Below, piece by piece: positions 1 through 7,459 of a stretch of DNA of 50,316 nt. The DNA is taken from positions 1 to 50,316 of the forward strand of contig JACPPO010000025.1 in assembly GCA_016190945.1 (NCBI GenBank), written 5' to 3'. The notes beneath the pieces were generated by a model. That model did no database searches, was not told the origin of the DNA, and saw only the letters and a list, made by a program, of their open reading frames with translations. The first letter of the stretch is position 1. Each line of letters opens with the position of its first letter. The stretch is from Acidobacteriota bacterium. Its GTDB lineage: Bacteria > Acidobacteriota > Vicinamibacteria > Vicinamibacterales > UBA2999. The translations under genes were made by a program, and so were the position numbers.

Positions 1-754
1 CCCAGCTCATTGCTTCCACCATCTGGAGGGCGGCGTTGCGCTCGCCGGCCTCGCCGGCCCGGAACGCCCGGAAGCCGGGCCATCGTCTGGTGATGGCGTC
101 GCGCAGCGCGGCGATGTCCGCATCGGTGGTGCCCGGCACCAGCTTCACGTTGACGAAATTCACCTTGCCGGTGTGGCCGGTCACGCGCTGGAGCTGCGGC
201 AGGGTCATGATCACGGCGCCGTTCTCGGTGAGCGACGCGCTCTCGAACACGCCGCTGACCGTAAATGTCGCGTGTTGAATCCGGATCGGCGAGCCAGCGG
301 TCTTTCCGAGCGCGTCGGCGGCCACGGCGCCCAGAACCACCGCCGGTTCCGTGTCACCGGCCGGCAGGCGGCCCGCGATCAGACGCAAATGATCCCAGAG
401 ATACGCATTCGATTCCCAGGCAAAGATCAGGATGACGGGCACGTGCTCGATGCCGATGACGTCGCTGAGCACGCCGCTGCCCTGCGCGACGCCGGGCAGC
501 CCCCGAACGTCGTCGACGACCTCGGAGGGAAAGGGCGCCGCCACCGGGTTCAGACTGCCCGCTCGAGTGACGATGAGGTCGGTGCCGCGGGCCGTGTAGA
601 TCTGCACCCACGCCTCCTCGAATCCCCACGCGATGCTGGTGAGCGCCACGACCGCCGCGATGCCGATGGCCACGCCGCTCACCGTAAGGAGGCTGCGGGT
701 CGGACGATGCAGCAGATTTTTCACGACTATGGTGTGGAACCGCATGCCGCTCAC
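1..754 (-). CDS. MacB/FtsX-like ABC transporter permease (partial, runs off left edge)
   Basis: This frame is absent from the ORF track because it has no stop inside the window. I translated it by hand from the minus strand: it opens VSGMRFHTIVVKNLLHRPTR and continues with a hydrophobic segment (LLTVSGVAIGIAAVVALTSI) followed by a MacB-type periplasmic core. This is the usual N-terminal half of a detached MacB permease; the C-terminal FtsX membrane domain lies beyond the edge. The start is GTG at 754, overlapping the ATPase stop by 4 nt (GTGA); an ATG three codons in (745) is an alternative. It should pair with the adjacent ATPase in an exporter or lipoprotein-release complex of the inner membrane. 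Substrate unknown. Confidence 0.85.
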   Translation of the reverse strand, partial: MSGMRFHTIVVKNLLHRPTRSLLTVSGVAIGIAAVVALTSIAWGFEEAWVQIYTARGTDLIVTRAGSLNPVAAPFPSEVVDDVRGLPGVAQGSGVLSDVIGIEHVPVILIFAWESNAYLWDHLRLIAGRLPAGDTEPAVVLGAVAADALGKTAGSPIRIQHATFTVSGVFESASLTENGAVIMTLPQLQRVTGHTGKVNFVNVKLVPGTTDADIAALRDAITRRWPGFRAFRAGEAGERNAALQMVEAMSW

Positions 755-1458
755 AACATCGAGGAGGATCGCTCCTCCGACACAATCCGGCCGTCGAGCA
801 TGTGGAGCACGCGTGTAGCGTGGGCGGCGACTGCGTCATCGTGCGTCACGACGACGAGCGTGACGCCGCGCTCGTCGTGAACGCTCCTCAACAGCGCCAT
901 GATGCGCGCGGCGCTTGCGCTGTCGAGGTTCCCCGTTGGCTCGTCGGCCAGGACCAGCGCCGGCTCGTTCGCCAGGCTTCGCGCAACCGCCACGCGCTGT
1001 CGCTCCCCGCCGGAAAGGCTCGCCGGGCGGTGGCCAAGACGGTCGGCAAGGCCCGCGGCTTCGAGGAGCGCGCGCGCCCGGCGGCGCCGCTGCTCCACGG
1101 TCCACGGCATAGCAAACATCGGGATCTGCACGTTTTCGAGCGCCGAGAGGGTGGGCAGGAGATGAGACATCTGGAAGACGAACCCGACCGTGCGCGCGCG
1201 GAACGCGGCCAGGTCGGCGCGCGCGTTCTCGAGTGCCCCGCCCCGAAACTTCAGCTCCCCCGCACTGGGCGCGTCGAGTGTGCCGAGGATGTGCAGCAGC
1301 GTCGACTTGCCGCAGCCGCTCGGTCCCTGGATGGCGACGAATTCGCCTTCAGCGATCTTCAGATCGACGCCACGAAGCGCATGGATGCGGCCCTCGTCGT
1401 ACGTGCGCCGCAGGTCACGAGCCTTCAGGAGAACGCCATCGCGGCGATCTGACGTCAC
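751..1458 (-). CDS. LolD/MacB-type ABC transporter ATP-binding protein
   Basis: A 235-aa ATPase of the LolD/MacB/FtsE class. It shows Walker A (GPSGCGKST), the Q-loop region, signature LSGGERQRVAVAR, Walker B (ALVLADEP) and an H-loop (VVVTHD). The ORF-track start at 1698 lies in antisense-like sequence of the upstream gene. The plausible start is GTG at 1458, whose last two bases form the TGA of the DUF4892 gene (GTGA overlap), giving VTSDRRDGVLLKARDL. The downstream permease again overlaps by 4 nt, so the three genes look translationally coupled. It would power the MacB-like permease; coupling to a secreted DUF4892 protein is unusual and suggests a shared envelope function (inference). Confidence 0.88.
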   Translation of the reverse strand: MTSDRRDGVLLKARDLRRTYDEGRIHALRGVDLKIAEGEFVAIQGPSGCGKSTLLHILGTLDAPSAGELKFRGGALENARADLAAFRARTVGFVFQMSHLLPTLSALENVQIPMFAMPWTVEQRRRRARALLEAAGLADRLGHRPASLSGGERQRVAVARSLANEPALVLADEPTGNLDSASAARIMALLRSVHDERGVTLVVVTHDDAVAAHATRVLHMLDGRIVSEERSSSML

Positions 1459-3764
1459 CGGGCCGCTATTGAGCCGCCTTCGACGACGTCGAGGTGCACG
1501 AACGTGCCTATCATCGACGTGTTCATTTCCGCGACGTACACGAACGCATAGACGTTGCTGTCGCCGCGCCGGGCTGCCACGTAGCGCTGCACCTTGGGCG
1601 TCGTGATGAACAGGTCTCTGACCGAGTAGCTCCGCCCTGCACCAAAGACGCCGCTGGACCGCTTGTAGAACCACTGGCCGCAGAAATTGCCCCTGCACTC
1701 GAACAGCGTGGTGAATCCCTGCTCGGCCAGCGCCGCCGTGTAGTTGCGGAACACCTCGAGCGACGAGCGCCCCTTCGGCACGGCGTACAGGATGCGGGTC
1801 ACCGCTCCCTCGATCTTCTCGGCTTTTGCGAACACCGGCGGATCGGCCAGCCGCGGTGCCCCTCCCAATGCCGCCTGGTACTCGTCGAGCGCGCGCCGCA
1901 CGTAGTCGATGATCCGCGACCCGCGGAATCGCGTAACCAGCGGATGGTCGGCGCTTCCTTCGACGTCTCCCGGCCGCGGAGCAGCGGCGCCGGCCGGCAT
2001 CATGCCGATCTCCATCGGCCTGACCTCGACGACGTCGAGGTGCACGAACGTGCCCTTCATCGATGTATCCGTCTCGGCGACATACGCGAACGCGTAGACG
2101 TTACTGTCGCCGAGGCGGGCCGCCACGTAGCGCTGCACCTTGGGCGTCGTGATGAACAGATCCCTCACCGAGTAGCTGCGCCCGGCTCCAAACACGCCGC
2201 TGGACCGCAAGTAGAACCACTGGCCGCAGGATCCGCCGCTGCACTCGAACAGCGTCGTGAACTTCTGCTCGGCCAGCGCTGCCGTGTAGCTGCGGAACAC
2301 CTCCAGCGACGAGCGCCCCTCCGGCACGGCGTACAGGATGCGGGTGACCTTCCCTTCGAGCCGCTCGGCCTTGGCAAACACCGGCGGATCCGCCAGCCGC
2401 AGCGCGCCTCCCAGCGCCGCCGGGTACTCATCGAACTCGCTCCACACGTAGTCGATGATGCGCGAGCCCTCGAAGCGCGCAACGAGCGGGTGGTCGGCGC
2501 TCCCTTCGACGTCTTCCGGGTGCGTCGCGGGCGCGGGTAGTGGCGTCACGGGCGCAGGCGATGGCGCCGGAGGCGGGGGCGGCGTCACAGGTGGGGGCAA
2601 TGGCTGCGGAGGCGGGGGCGGCGCCGCAACGGCGATGCGCACCACGGCTTCCGCGCGCCCGCCCAGCCCGTCCTCGATCGCGTAGGTCAACGCGTCGTCT
2701 CCGGCGAATCCTGCCTCCGGCGTGTACCGTAGCGTGCCGTCGGCGCCCAGCTCGGCGCGGCCGCGCGTCGGCGGCTTCACGAGCGCCGCCGTCAGCGGGT
2801 CGCCGTCCGGGTCGCTGTCGTTGGCGGTGACGCTGACTTGCGCGGTGGTCCCTGCCTGGATGCCTGTGGTGTCGTCGACGGCCACCGGCACACCGTTCGG
2901 CGCCTTGACCACCGTCACGCGCGCGCTCGCGGTGCCCCTGTTGCCGGCGGCATCGACGGCCTCGAAGGTGACGGCCGTATCCCCGACCGGGAAGCTGGCG
3001 GGCGGATTCAGCGCGCGCGCGGCGATCGTGCCGTCGCGATTGTCGCTGGCCGTCGCGCCGGCAAGAAACGCGGCGATGTTGGGGTGCGAGACCGGCGCGC
3101 TCGTCTCGCGCGCCCGGATCTCTACGCGGACATCACCGGGCGGCGAAACCGCCGGAGCCGTGGAGTCCCGCGGAGCCGTGACCATGATGCCATCGAGACC
3201 GAGATAACTGCGATAACTGTTGTTGATGTTGTTGAGTGATGCCCCGAAGTAGCCGTTCAGGGCTGTAGCCACGATCGTGTACTCACCATCCCCGGGCACG
3301 ACGTAATTCCATGCCATCCACCCGGTGGACTCACCATTGTCGTTCGAGAGAACAATTCGTTCCCCGTTGCCGCTGCGAATAGCGATTGTGTAGGCCGCGT
3401 TGTACTGGTTCTGAGACATCGCGGCCGTACCGGAACGGAAGATCGCCCAGCCACTGATGACGGCGCCGGCCTGGGCATGGAACGTTTGGCTCAGCGTCAC
3501 CGGGGCCCTATACGCGGGCGTCGCGAGCAACGCAAGATAGCCACCCTCTTGAGGTCGATGCTCACGTTCGTGCACAAAGCTGGCAACGACGGTGACCGAG
3601 GAGCCGGCAGGACCGCCGGGCGTCCAGCCGGCAATATCGCCCGACTCGAAGCCGCCGTTACCCAGCGGCTGCTGGGCCATCGCGGGCGCGCAGACGAAGA
3701 ATGTGGTCAGCCACGCACCGCCGACGATTGCCGCCCTGAGTGTCAATGCTGCACGGTCGAACAT
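1455..3764 (-). CDS. Secreted multidomain protein with two DUF4892 domains
   Basis: A 769-aa exported protein. The ORF track begins 220 codons too early, in antisense sequence of the OmpA gene. ATG at 3764 is preceded by a strong AGGAGG and opens a signal peptide ending near APAMAQQ. In order I read a galactose-binding-like or DUF642-like region (about 33-195, GGFESGDIAGW), an HYR-type Ig domain (about 200-290), a cadherin-like domain (about 295-385, NDSDPDGDP), a proline-rich linker, then two DUF4892 domains (about 421-595 and 600-765), each with EGSADHPLV, YAVP.GRSSLEVFR and a C-x4/5-CGQWFY motif. It lies between an OmpA/DUF4892 gene (23-nt gap) and an ABC ATPase (4-nt overlap). Probably periplasmic or surface associated; molecular function unknown. 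Confidence 0.8.
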   Translation of the reverse strand: MFDRAALTLRAAIVGGAWLTTFFVCAPAMAQQPLGNGGFESGDIAGWTPGGPAGSSVTVVASFVHEREHRPQEGGYLALLATPAYRAPVTLSQTFHAQAGAVISGWAIFRSGTAAMSQNQYNAAYTIAIRSGNGERIVLSNDNGESTGWMAWNYVVPGDGEYTIVATALNGYFGASLNNINNSYRSYLGLDGIMVTAPRDSTAPAVSPPGDVRVEIRARETSAPVSHPNIAAFLAGATASDNRDGTIAARALNPPASFPVGDTAVTFEAVDAAGNRGTASARVTVVKAPNGVPVAVDDTTGIQAGTTAQVSVTANDSDPDGDPLTAALVKPPTRGRAELGADGTLRYTPEAGFAGDDALTYAIEDGLGGRAEAVVRIAVAAPPPPPQPLPPPVTPPPPPAPSPAPVTPLPAPATHPEDVEGSADHPLVARFEGSRIIDYVWSEFDEYPAALGGALRLADPPVFAKAERLEGKVTRILYAVPEGRSSLEVFRSYTAALAEQKFTTLFECSGGSCGQWFYLRSSGVFGAGRSYSVRDLFITTPKVQRYVAARLGDSNVYAFAYVAETDTSMKGTFVHLDVVEVRPMEIGMMPAGAAAPRPGDVEGSADHPLVTRFRGSRIIDYVRRALDEYQAALGGAPRLADPPVFAKAEKIEGAVTRILYAVPKGRSSLEVFRNYTAALAEQGFTTLFECRGNFCGQWFYKRSSGVFGAGRSYSVRDLFITTPKVQRYVAARRGDSNVYAFVYVAEMNTSMIGTFVHLDVVEGGSIAAR
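1479..2515 (-). repeat. Tandem duplication of the DUF4892 coding unit
   Basis: Two direct copies of about 490 bp (roughly 1479-1968 and 2025-2515) encode the two DUF4892 domains of the same protein. Long stretches are nearly identical at DNA level, for example around the GVFGAGRSYSVRDLF segment. The encoded copies differ mostly by scattered substitutions, which points to a fairly recent intragenic duplication. The third DUF4892 copy, in the neighbouring OmpA-family gene, is clearly more divergent. Confidence 0.8.
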
Positions 3765-3787
3765 GGTGGCCTCCTGAAGCTTCCGGT

Positions 3788-4783
3788 TCAAAAGATCTCG
3801 ACCAGCTCGACGCGCCGGTTCTTCGCCCGGCCGTCTTCCGTCCGGTTTGACGCCACCGGCGCCAGGTAGCCGACGCCGCTCGCCTGGAGCCTGGCGGCCG
3901 CGATCGTGTGCTTGGAGACGAGCGTCTGCATCACCGCCTCGGCGCGACGGCGCGACAGATCCATGTTGAAATCGAACGTCCCCTCGGTGTCCGTGTGGCC
4001 GACGATGTGCAGCCGCATCGCCGCGTTCTCCCGGAGCAGCGTGGAGATCTCCGCGATCGCGGCATCGGAGGCAGGGGTGATCGTCGCGCTGCCGGTGTCG
4101 AAGAAGATGCCGTACAGCGCGACATGTCCCGACTGGCTGATGTCCGCGGCCAGGGCGGCCGCGTTCGCCGTCACCAGGCCCGTGCCCATCGCCTTGCCCT
4201 CGACGACGTCGAGGTGGACAAACGTTCCCGTCATCGACGTGTCCGTTTCCAAAACGTACACGAAGACGTACGCGTCTCCCTCGCTGCGCGCAAGCTTCGC
4301 AGCGACGTAGCGCTCGACGTCTGGACGACCGACGAAGAGGTCTCTGACGGAATAGCTGCGGCCGACCCCGAAAAACCCGCCCGATCGCTCGTAGAAAACG
4401 CGACCGCATGCGTCGGCGCTGCACTCGAAGAGCGTCTCGAAGCGGTCTTTCGCAAGCGCGGCCGTGTAGTTGCGGAACACCTCCAGCGACGAGCGCCCCT
4501 CCGGCACGCGGTACAGGATGCGCGTGATCTTCCCCTCCAGCGCCAGCGATTTCGCGAACGCGGGTGGCGAGAAGGAGTTGCCGACGCGTTCGTCGGCCCG
4601 TCCCAACGCCGCCGTGTACTCGTCGAACTCACGCTGCACGTAGCCGATGATCACGGATCCCTCGAACCGCGTGATGATCGGGTGGTCGGCGCTGCCCGCA
4701 ACGTCCTCCTGGGCGCCGGCCGGCGGCGTTGCCACGAGAATCACTGCAGCGGCGAACCCGACAATGGAAACAGTTCCCCTCAT
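3788..4783 (-). CDS. OmpA-family protein with N-terminal DUF4892 domain
   Basis: A 331-aa protein: signal peptide (ending near TPPAGAQE), a DUF4892 domain (about 24-190, starting VAGSADHPIITRFEG), and a C-terminal OmpA/MotB peptidoglycan-binding domain (about 220-331, with LHIVGHTDTEG and NRRVELVEI). This is the usual DUF4892-OmpA architecture, found as an outer-membrane or periplasmic protein tethered to peptidoglycan. The start ATG at 4783 has AAAGGGGA upstream and directly precedes the signal peptide; the longer track ORF adds a charged leader with no signal character. First gene of a probable four-gene minus-strand operon. The OmpA domain likely anchors the complex; the role of DUF4892 is not known. 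Confidence 0.88.
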   Translation of the reverse strand: MRGTVSIVGFAAAVILVATPPAGAQEDVAGSADHPIITRFEGSVIIGYVQREFDEYTAALGRADERVGNSFSPPAFAKSLALEGKITRILYRVPEGRSSLEVFRNYTAALAKDRFETLFECSADACGRVFYERSGGFFGVGRSYSVRDLFVGRPDVERYVAAKLARSEGDAYVFVYVLETDTSMTGTFVHLDVVEGKAMGTGLVTANAAALAADISQSGHVALYGIFFDTGSATITPASDAAIAEISTLLRENAAMRLHIVGHTDTEGTFDFNMDLSRRRAEAVMQTLVSKHTIAAARLQASGVGYLAPVASNRTEDGRAKNRRVELVEIF

Positions 4784-4985
4784 GGCCGAATCCCCTTTCT
4801 GGGTCGAGCCCGGGCGCCACCGGGTCGGTCGCACCGCGCGGCATCCGCAGGTGGTTGTGAATACGTCAGGTCAAACCGCCGTCACGTACCCAAGATATTG
4901 CGTCTGGGCGACGCCTGAAACGGGCGAGGCATCTACCGTGTCTGGCGGAATTCAGATAATGCAACACCTGAGTCCTCACGCGGTG

Positions 4986-5001
4986 GTAATCTTTCGGTAA
5001 T
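4986..5001 (+). promoter_or_regulatory. GTAAT-N6-GTAAT direct repeat (possible OmpR-family operator)
   Basis: Two GTAAT half-sites with an 11-bp period lie about 25 nt before the winged-helix pseudogene start. OmpR/PhoB-type winged-helix proteins bind head-to-tail sites with 11-bp spacing, and the decayed downstream gene encodes such a domain, so this may be its old autoregulatory site. A close match (AATCTTTCAGTAATT) occurs at 12013, and the same spacing recurs at 42693-42708. Confidence 0.4.
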
Positions 5002-5025
5002 TTCCGACAAATAGCGAGCACCACG

Positions 5026-5326
5026 ATGAAGCCTCCCGTGGGAGGCCGGCCCGAACGTGTCTCCTTGAATCTGACCAGACGCCCGCCTTCGGCGCGGTGC
5101 GCGCGCATCCCTTTGAGGTCAAAGGACTTCGCGGTCCTGCGGCATCTCATTACCCAGCGGGGGCAGCTCGTCACCAAGGCCGCGCTCCTTGGCGTGGCGT
5201 GGCCTGACGTCTTTGTGACCGACGCGGTCCTGAAGGTCTCCATCCGGCGACTACGGGTTCCGCGAGGGGTTCGAGACGCGCGACCTGCGCGACGCGCGGG
5301 CCCTGCTCGCAGGCGGCAGGGGGTGA
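5026..5326 (+). pseudogene. Collapsed winged-helix (Trans_reg_C) / TPR regulator
   Basis: The N-terminal part (5026 to about 5255) reads as a degraded Trans_reg_C DNA-binding domain: LRSKDFAVLRHLITQRGQLVTK followed by WPDVFVTDAVLKVSIRRLR. At the 'cggcgactacggg' junction the similarity moves to another frame, where GDYGFREGFETRDLRDARAL and a TGA at 5324-5326 match the extreme C-terminus typical of large Trans_reg_C-ATPase-TPR proteins (YxWFTEGFDTxDLxEAKxLL; remembered family pattern). Everything between, normally over 800 codons, is missing. This looks like one large internal deletion plus frameshift. The 123-aa track ORF is not a functional protein. Confidence 0.7.
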
Positions 5327-5374
5327 CCTACGACCACCGCCCCGGGCAGCAACCGCCCAGTTCTGAGCCCGAGT

Positions 5375-5581
5375 ATGGCCGAAGTGAGTGTGATTAACGA
5401 CCGAGAAGGGCAAACGCTGACCGTCTGGTCCGTCAATCCGTTCGACGAGTTCGTCTGCGAGAAGACCGGCCGGAATGTTGTCTTGGTGAAGGATCCCTCC
5501 GGCCGCGTTATTGGCGTCGAGACGCTGCACTTCTCTGTCCTCAGGCTCGACGCGGTGCTTCTGGAGACGACTGACAGTTAG
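5375..5581 (+). CDS. DUF2283-like small protein
   Basis: A 68-aa acidic beta-rich protein: MAEVSVINDREGQTLTVW, then ETGRNVVLVKDPSGRVIGVE. The pattern of an EG-L-VW strand followed by KD-SGRVIGxE resembles the DUF2283 family of small proteins, often found beside antitoxin-like genes. No strong Shine-Dalgarno is visible. It lies between a collapsed regulator and a DUF433 antitoxin gene. Its C-terminus (LDAVLLETTDS) departs from what I expect for the family. Function unknown. Confidence 0.6.
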   Translation: MAEVSVINDREGQTLTVWSVNPFDEFVCEKTGRNVVLVKDPSGRVIGVETLHFSVLRLDAVLLETTDS

Positions 5582-5597
5582 ACCCCGGCGCTATACT
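5571..5597 (+). promoter_or_regulatory. Candidate leaderless promoter for the DUF433 gene
   Basis: CTGACA (5571-5576) and TATACT (5592-5597) are spaced by 15 bp. The -10 ends only 7 nt before the ATG at 5605, so transcription would start at or next to the start codon. The short spacer weakens the -35 assignment. Confidence 0.45.
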
Positions 5598-5604
5598 GGT
5601 CTCC

Positions 5605-5784
5605 ATGTCCGGCGAAGTGCGAGTTGTACACAGCGACCCGGAAATCCTCGGCGGCACTCCGGTCTTCGTCGGCCCGCGGGTGCCCGTCAAATCCCTGTAC
5701 GACTATCTCGAAGCTGGCGATTCGCTCGACGTGTTCCTTCACAGCTTTCCTTCAGTCAACAGCGAACAGGCCGGTTCGAGGTGA
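5605..5784 (+). CDS. DUF433 (VapB-type) antitoxin, C-terminally altered
   Basis: This 59-aa ORF is below the track cutoff. It reads MSGEVRVVHSDPEILGGTPV and continues RVPVKSLYDYLEAGDSLDVF, the DUF433 signature, a winged-helix domain common in small antitoxins. Family members usually end with a helix after 'SVxxEQA'; here the frame changes after SEQA and stops at SR. It may therefore have lost its last helix through a frameshift. The stop overlaps the next gene's GTG by 4 nt. No PIN-type toxin (DUF5615) follows, so it is orphaned. Confidence 0.7.
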   Translation: MSGEVRVVHSDPEILGGTPVFVGPRVPVKSLYDYLEAGDSLDVFLHSFPSVNSEQAGSR

Positions 5785-5942
5785 GCGAGCGGACAATTGT
5801 CATTCTCAAGAGCCTGCCTGTATCGCAATGCGGCGCGTGCCGGGAATACCTGATCGCTGATCCGGTGTTCGCAAAGGTCGAGAAGCTGCTGGCCGGCGTC
5901 AACACGTCAGTCGAGTTGGAGATCATCCAGTTTGCCTCCTAG
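5781..5942 (+). CDS. C-terminal half of a YgiT-type zinc-finger antitoxin
   Basis: 53 aa, VSERTIVILKSLPVSQCGAC then REYLIADPVFAKVEKLLAG and VELEIIQFAS. The single CxxC followed by a helix and the closing strand EVE-x-xxFA resembles the second half of YgiT-type zinc-finger antitoxins, which normally have two CxxC pairs and about 70-80 residues. The N-terminal CxxC is missing. GTG at 5781 overlaps the DUF433 stop (GTGA). It is probably a truncated relic, although the overlap would still allow translation. The usual DUF4258 toxin partner is absent. Confidence 0.5.
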   Translation: MSERTIVILKSLPVSQCGACREYLIADPVFAKVEKLLAGVNTSVELEIIQFAS

Positions 5943-5958
5943 CATTCGAGCGGTCGAG

Positions 5959-6104
5959 ATGACGCGGAGGATTCGCGATCGCCACGCGCGGCGCCTGCCG
6001 GAAAAACGCCAGAAGAGGTGATTGCCTTCTACCGCGCGGCTGGTCAGGCGGCGGTGGAAGAGGCCCGACAGCGCGTGAAGACGCACCGTCGCAGGATCGG
6101 TTGA
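5959..6104 (+). pseudogene. Frameshifted small antitoxin-like gene
   Basis: Two adjoining frames make one plausible small protein. ATG at 5959 gives MTRRIRDRHARRLPEKRQKR and stops. One base out of frame, GKTPEEVIAFYRAAGQAAVE runs to a TGA at 6102-6104. Joining them near 'ctgccgg', as if one G were lost, yields an uninterrupted basic helical protein of about 48 aa, of the kind that accompanies small toxins. Family not recognised. A sequencing error cannot be excluded. Confidence 0.45.
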
Positions 6105-6200
6105 CCACTTGAAAAAAACTTGAAACTCTGTGCACGAAAAGGGCGTCTTCGCCCGAGACGGCCCAAGCGTCAGGACGAATTTCCTAAAGAAACCGACGCA

Positions 6201-6272
6201 ACCGGAGACCGCCGATTCTCGGCTGCGTTTCTCAGCCGCGGGACCGGGGTTCGAATCCCCGTACCGGTACCA
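6201..6272 (+). other. tRNA-like 3' end (D-arm missing)
   Basis: The sequence ends in a perfect T-arm (CGGGG-TTCGAAT-CCCCG), an acceptor strand TACCGGT and the discriminator plus encoded CCA. Upstream, GGCTG and CAGCC form a 5-bp stem with a 7-nt loop, and ACCGGAG pairs imperfectly with the acceptor. There is no room for a D-arm and position 33 is not T, so this is not a normal functional tRNA. The last 21 nt recur with one change at 11978-11998. Best read as a tRNA remnant, possibly an old attachment site. Confidence 0.45.
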
Positions 6273-6352
6273 GATTCGACTTCACCGCAGAACGTGAAAA
6301 GTGGAACGTAGGTGCGGGTGCGCTGCGGGTGCCGCGCCCCGTGGAGCCCGCG

Positions 6353-6939
6353 TTACGCCTCGCCCGTCCCTTCCCTGAGGGCACGCGCGAGCAGGTCGGC
6401 CACGCCGAGCACGGGCGCATTGACTCTTAGGTAGTCGCGATCCAGATTCTGCGCCTGGACCAGGATGATGCCGAGGATGTCGCGCCATTGACGCTCGGAT
6501 GTCTCTCCACCCTGACGGTACCAACGCAGCTTCTGCAACAGAATGTCTTCCGGCGGATGCACGTGGAGGGTTCGCCCCGGGGTGATCTCGACGGCCTGCC
6601 GCCGACGCAACTGCTGCTCGTCGAGCGGCGTACCGCCTGCAACAAATATATATCGACCTTCAGTTGTGTGGCCTGATGGATGAGGTTGGCGCTCGAACGT
6701 TCGCGAGCCGCGCGGCGGAGCGCCCCTTCATTCACATAGAAGTCCGCTGACAGGACGGACAGAAGCGCGGGCACGTCGGACTCACCGAGGGCGGCCACGA
6801 TATCGATGTCGATTGTGGATCGAGGCTCGCCGGCAATCGAGCTTGCGATTGAGCCGCCGATGGTGTGGACGATTCCGAGCGCATCGAGCGCGCGCGTCAC
6901 CGCGAGCGCCACTGCAATCGGATCGACCGGGACGCTCAC
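6353..6939 (-). pseudogene. Minimal nucleotidyltransferase, frameshifted
   Basis: Two reading frames together encode one nucleotidyltransferase-like protein. Frame one starts at GTG 6939 (VSVPVDPIAVALAV) and carries the active-site pattern GGSIASSIAGEPRSTIDIDIV (GGS and DxD) up to KVDIYL. Frame two continues AGGTPLDEQQLRRRQAVEIT through EDILLQKLRWYRQGG to the end at 6353. The shift sits at an (AT)n run, gatatatattt; removing one AT restores VDIFVAGGTPL. The GTG overlaps the stop of the upstream 87-aa gene. Such two-gene pairs resemble HEPN/MNT or AbiEii-like toxin-antitoxin modules. Either a pseudogene or slippage-prone (inference). Confidence 0.7.
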
Positions 6940-7199
6940 AGCAGGTCCGTCGCAGTGATCTCGGGGTAGGCTTGTCGAGCCAGATCGCGGCCAAGCGTGA
7001 TCAACGCCAATCGCAGAAATCGCTCGCGCGGAGACGCGTCTGGATGCCGGAGGCGGATACCGGCGAGCGCCAGGTCGTACACGGCTTGGGTGAGACCGGA
7101 CACGACCGCAGCCTTCTCGGCCGGCGACATCTGCCTCCAGCGCTCGATCTGCATGCGCTCGATCTCGGGCGACGTATCCGGGGTCAGAGGCGCCGCCAC
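6936..7199 (-). CDS. Small helical partner of the nucleotidyltransferase
   Basis: 87 aa, mostly helical: PEIERMQIERWRQMSPAEKA, then SGLTQAVYDLALAGIRLRHP and RERFLRLALITLGRDLARQA. I recognise the pattern as a conserved hypothetical that usually precedes a GGS-DxD nucleotidyltransferase gene in Acidobacteriota and other soil bacteria (recalled, not searched). Its stop overlaps the nucleotidyltransferase GTG, so the two were co-translated. It may be the counterpart in a toxin-antitoxin-like pair; there is no recognisable catalytic motif. Confidence 0.65.
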   Translation of the reverse strand: MAAPLTPDTSPEIERMQIERWRQMSPAEKAAVVSGLTQAVYDLALAGIRLRHPDASPRERFLRLALITLGRDLARQAYPEITATDLL

Positions 7200-7459
7200 G
7201 GCGGGATTCTATAGCGACTAAGCCGCCGGGCGCTCGCCCCAGCCCGCGCTCCCACGGGAAAGCCCTTATGCCGCGGCACGCGCGTCGTGATGCCTCCATT
7301 CCGTCAGCCCGCGGATATGTGAGATTGGATCTCACGTTAAGCAAGTCGGGAGACTCGGAGCGAAATCGCTCGTCGGCCCCCCGTCGTTCGGCTATCTTAC
7401 GGTGAGACCACGTACTCAGTGATGATTCCACGCCCGTTCGGCACGGGATCGGGAGATCG

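Noticed and set aside
1455-4424. N-terminal 220 residues of the 989-aa track ORF
   Set aside because: They lie in the OmpA gene in another frame; the AGGAGG-preceded ATG at 3764 with its signal peptide is the true start.
6142-6155. GGGCG-TCTT-CGCCC hairpin as a terminator
   Set aside because: No T-run follows and no clear gene end lies close; too short to support.
6201-6272. Functional tRNA gene
   Set aside because: T-arm and CCA are good, but there is no D-arm, the acceptor has a mismatch and the base before the would-be anticodon is not T.
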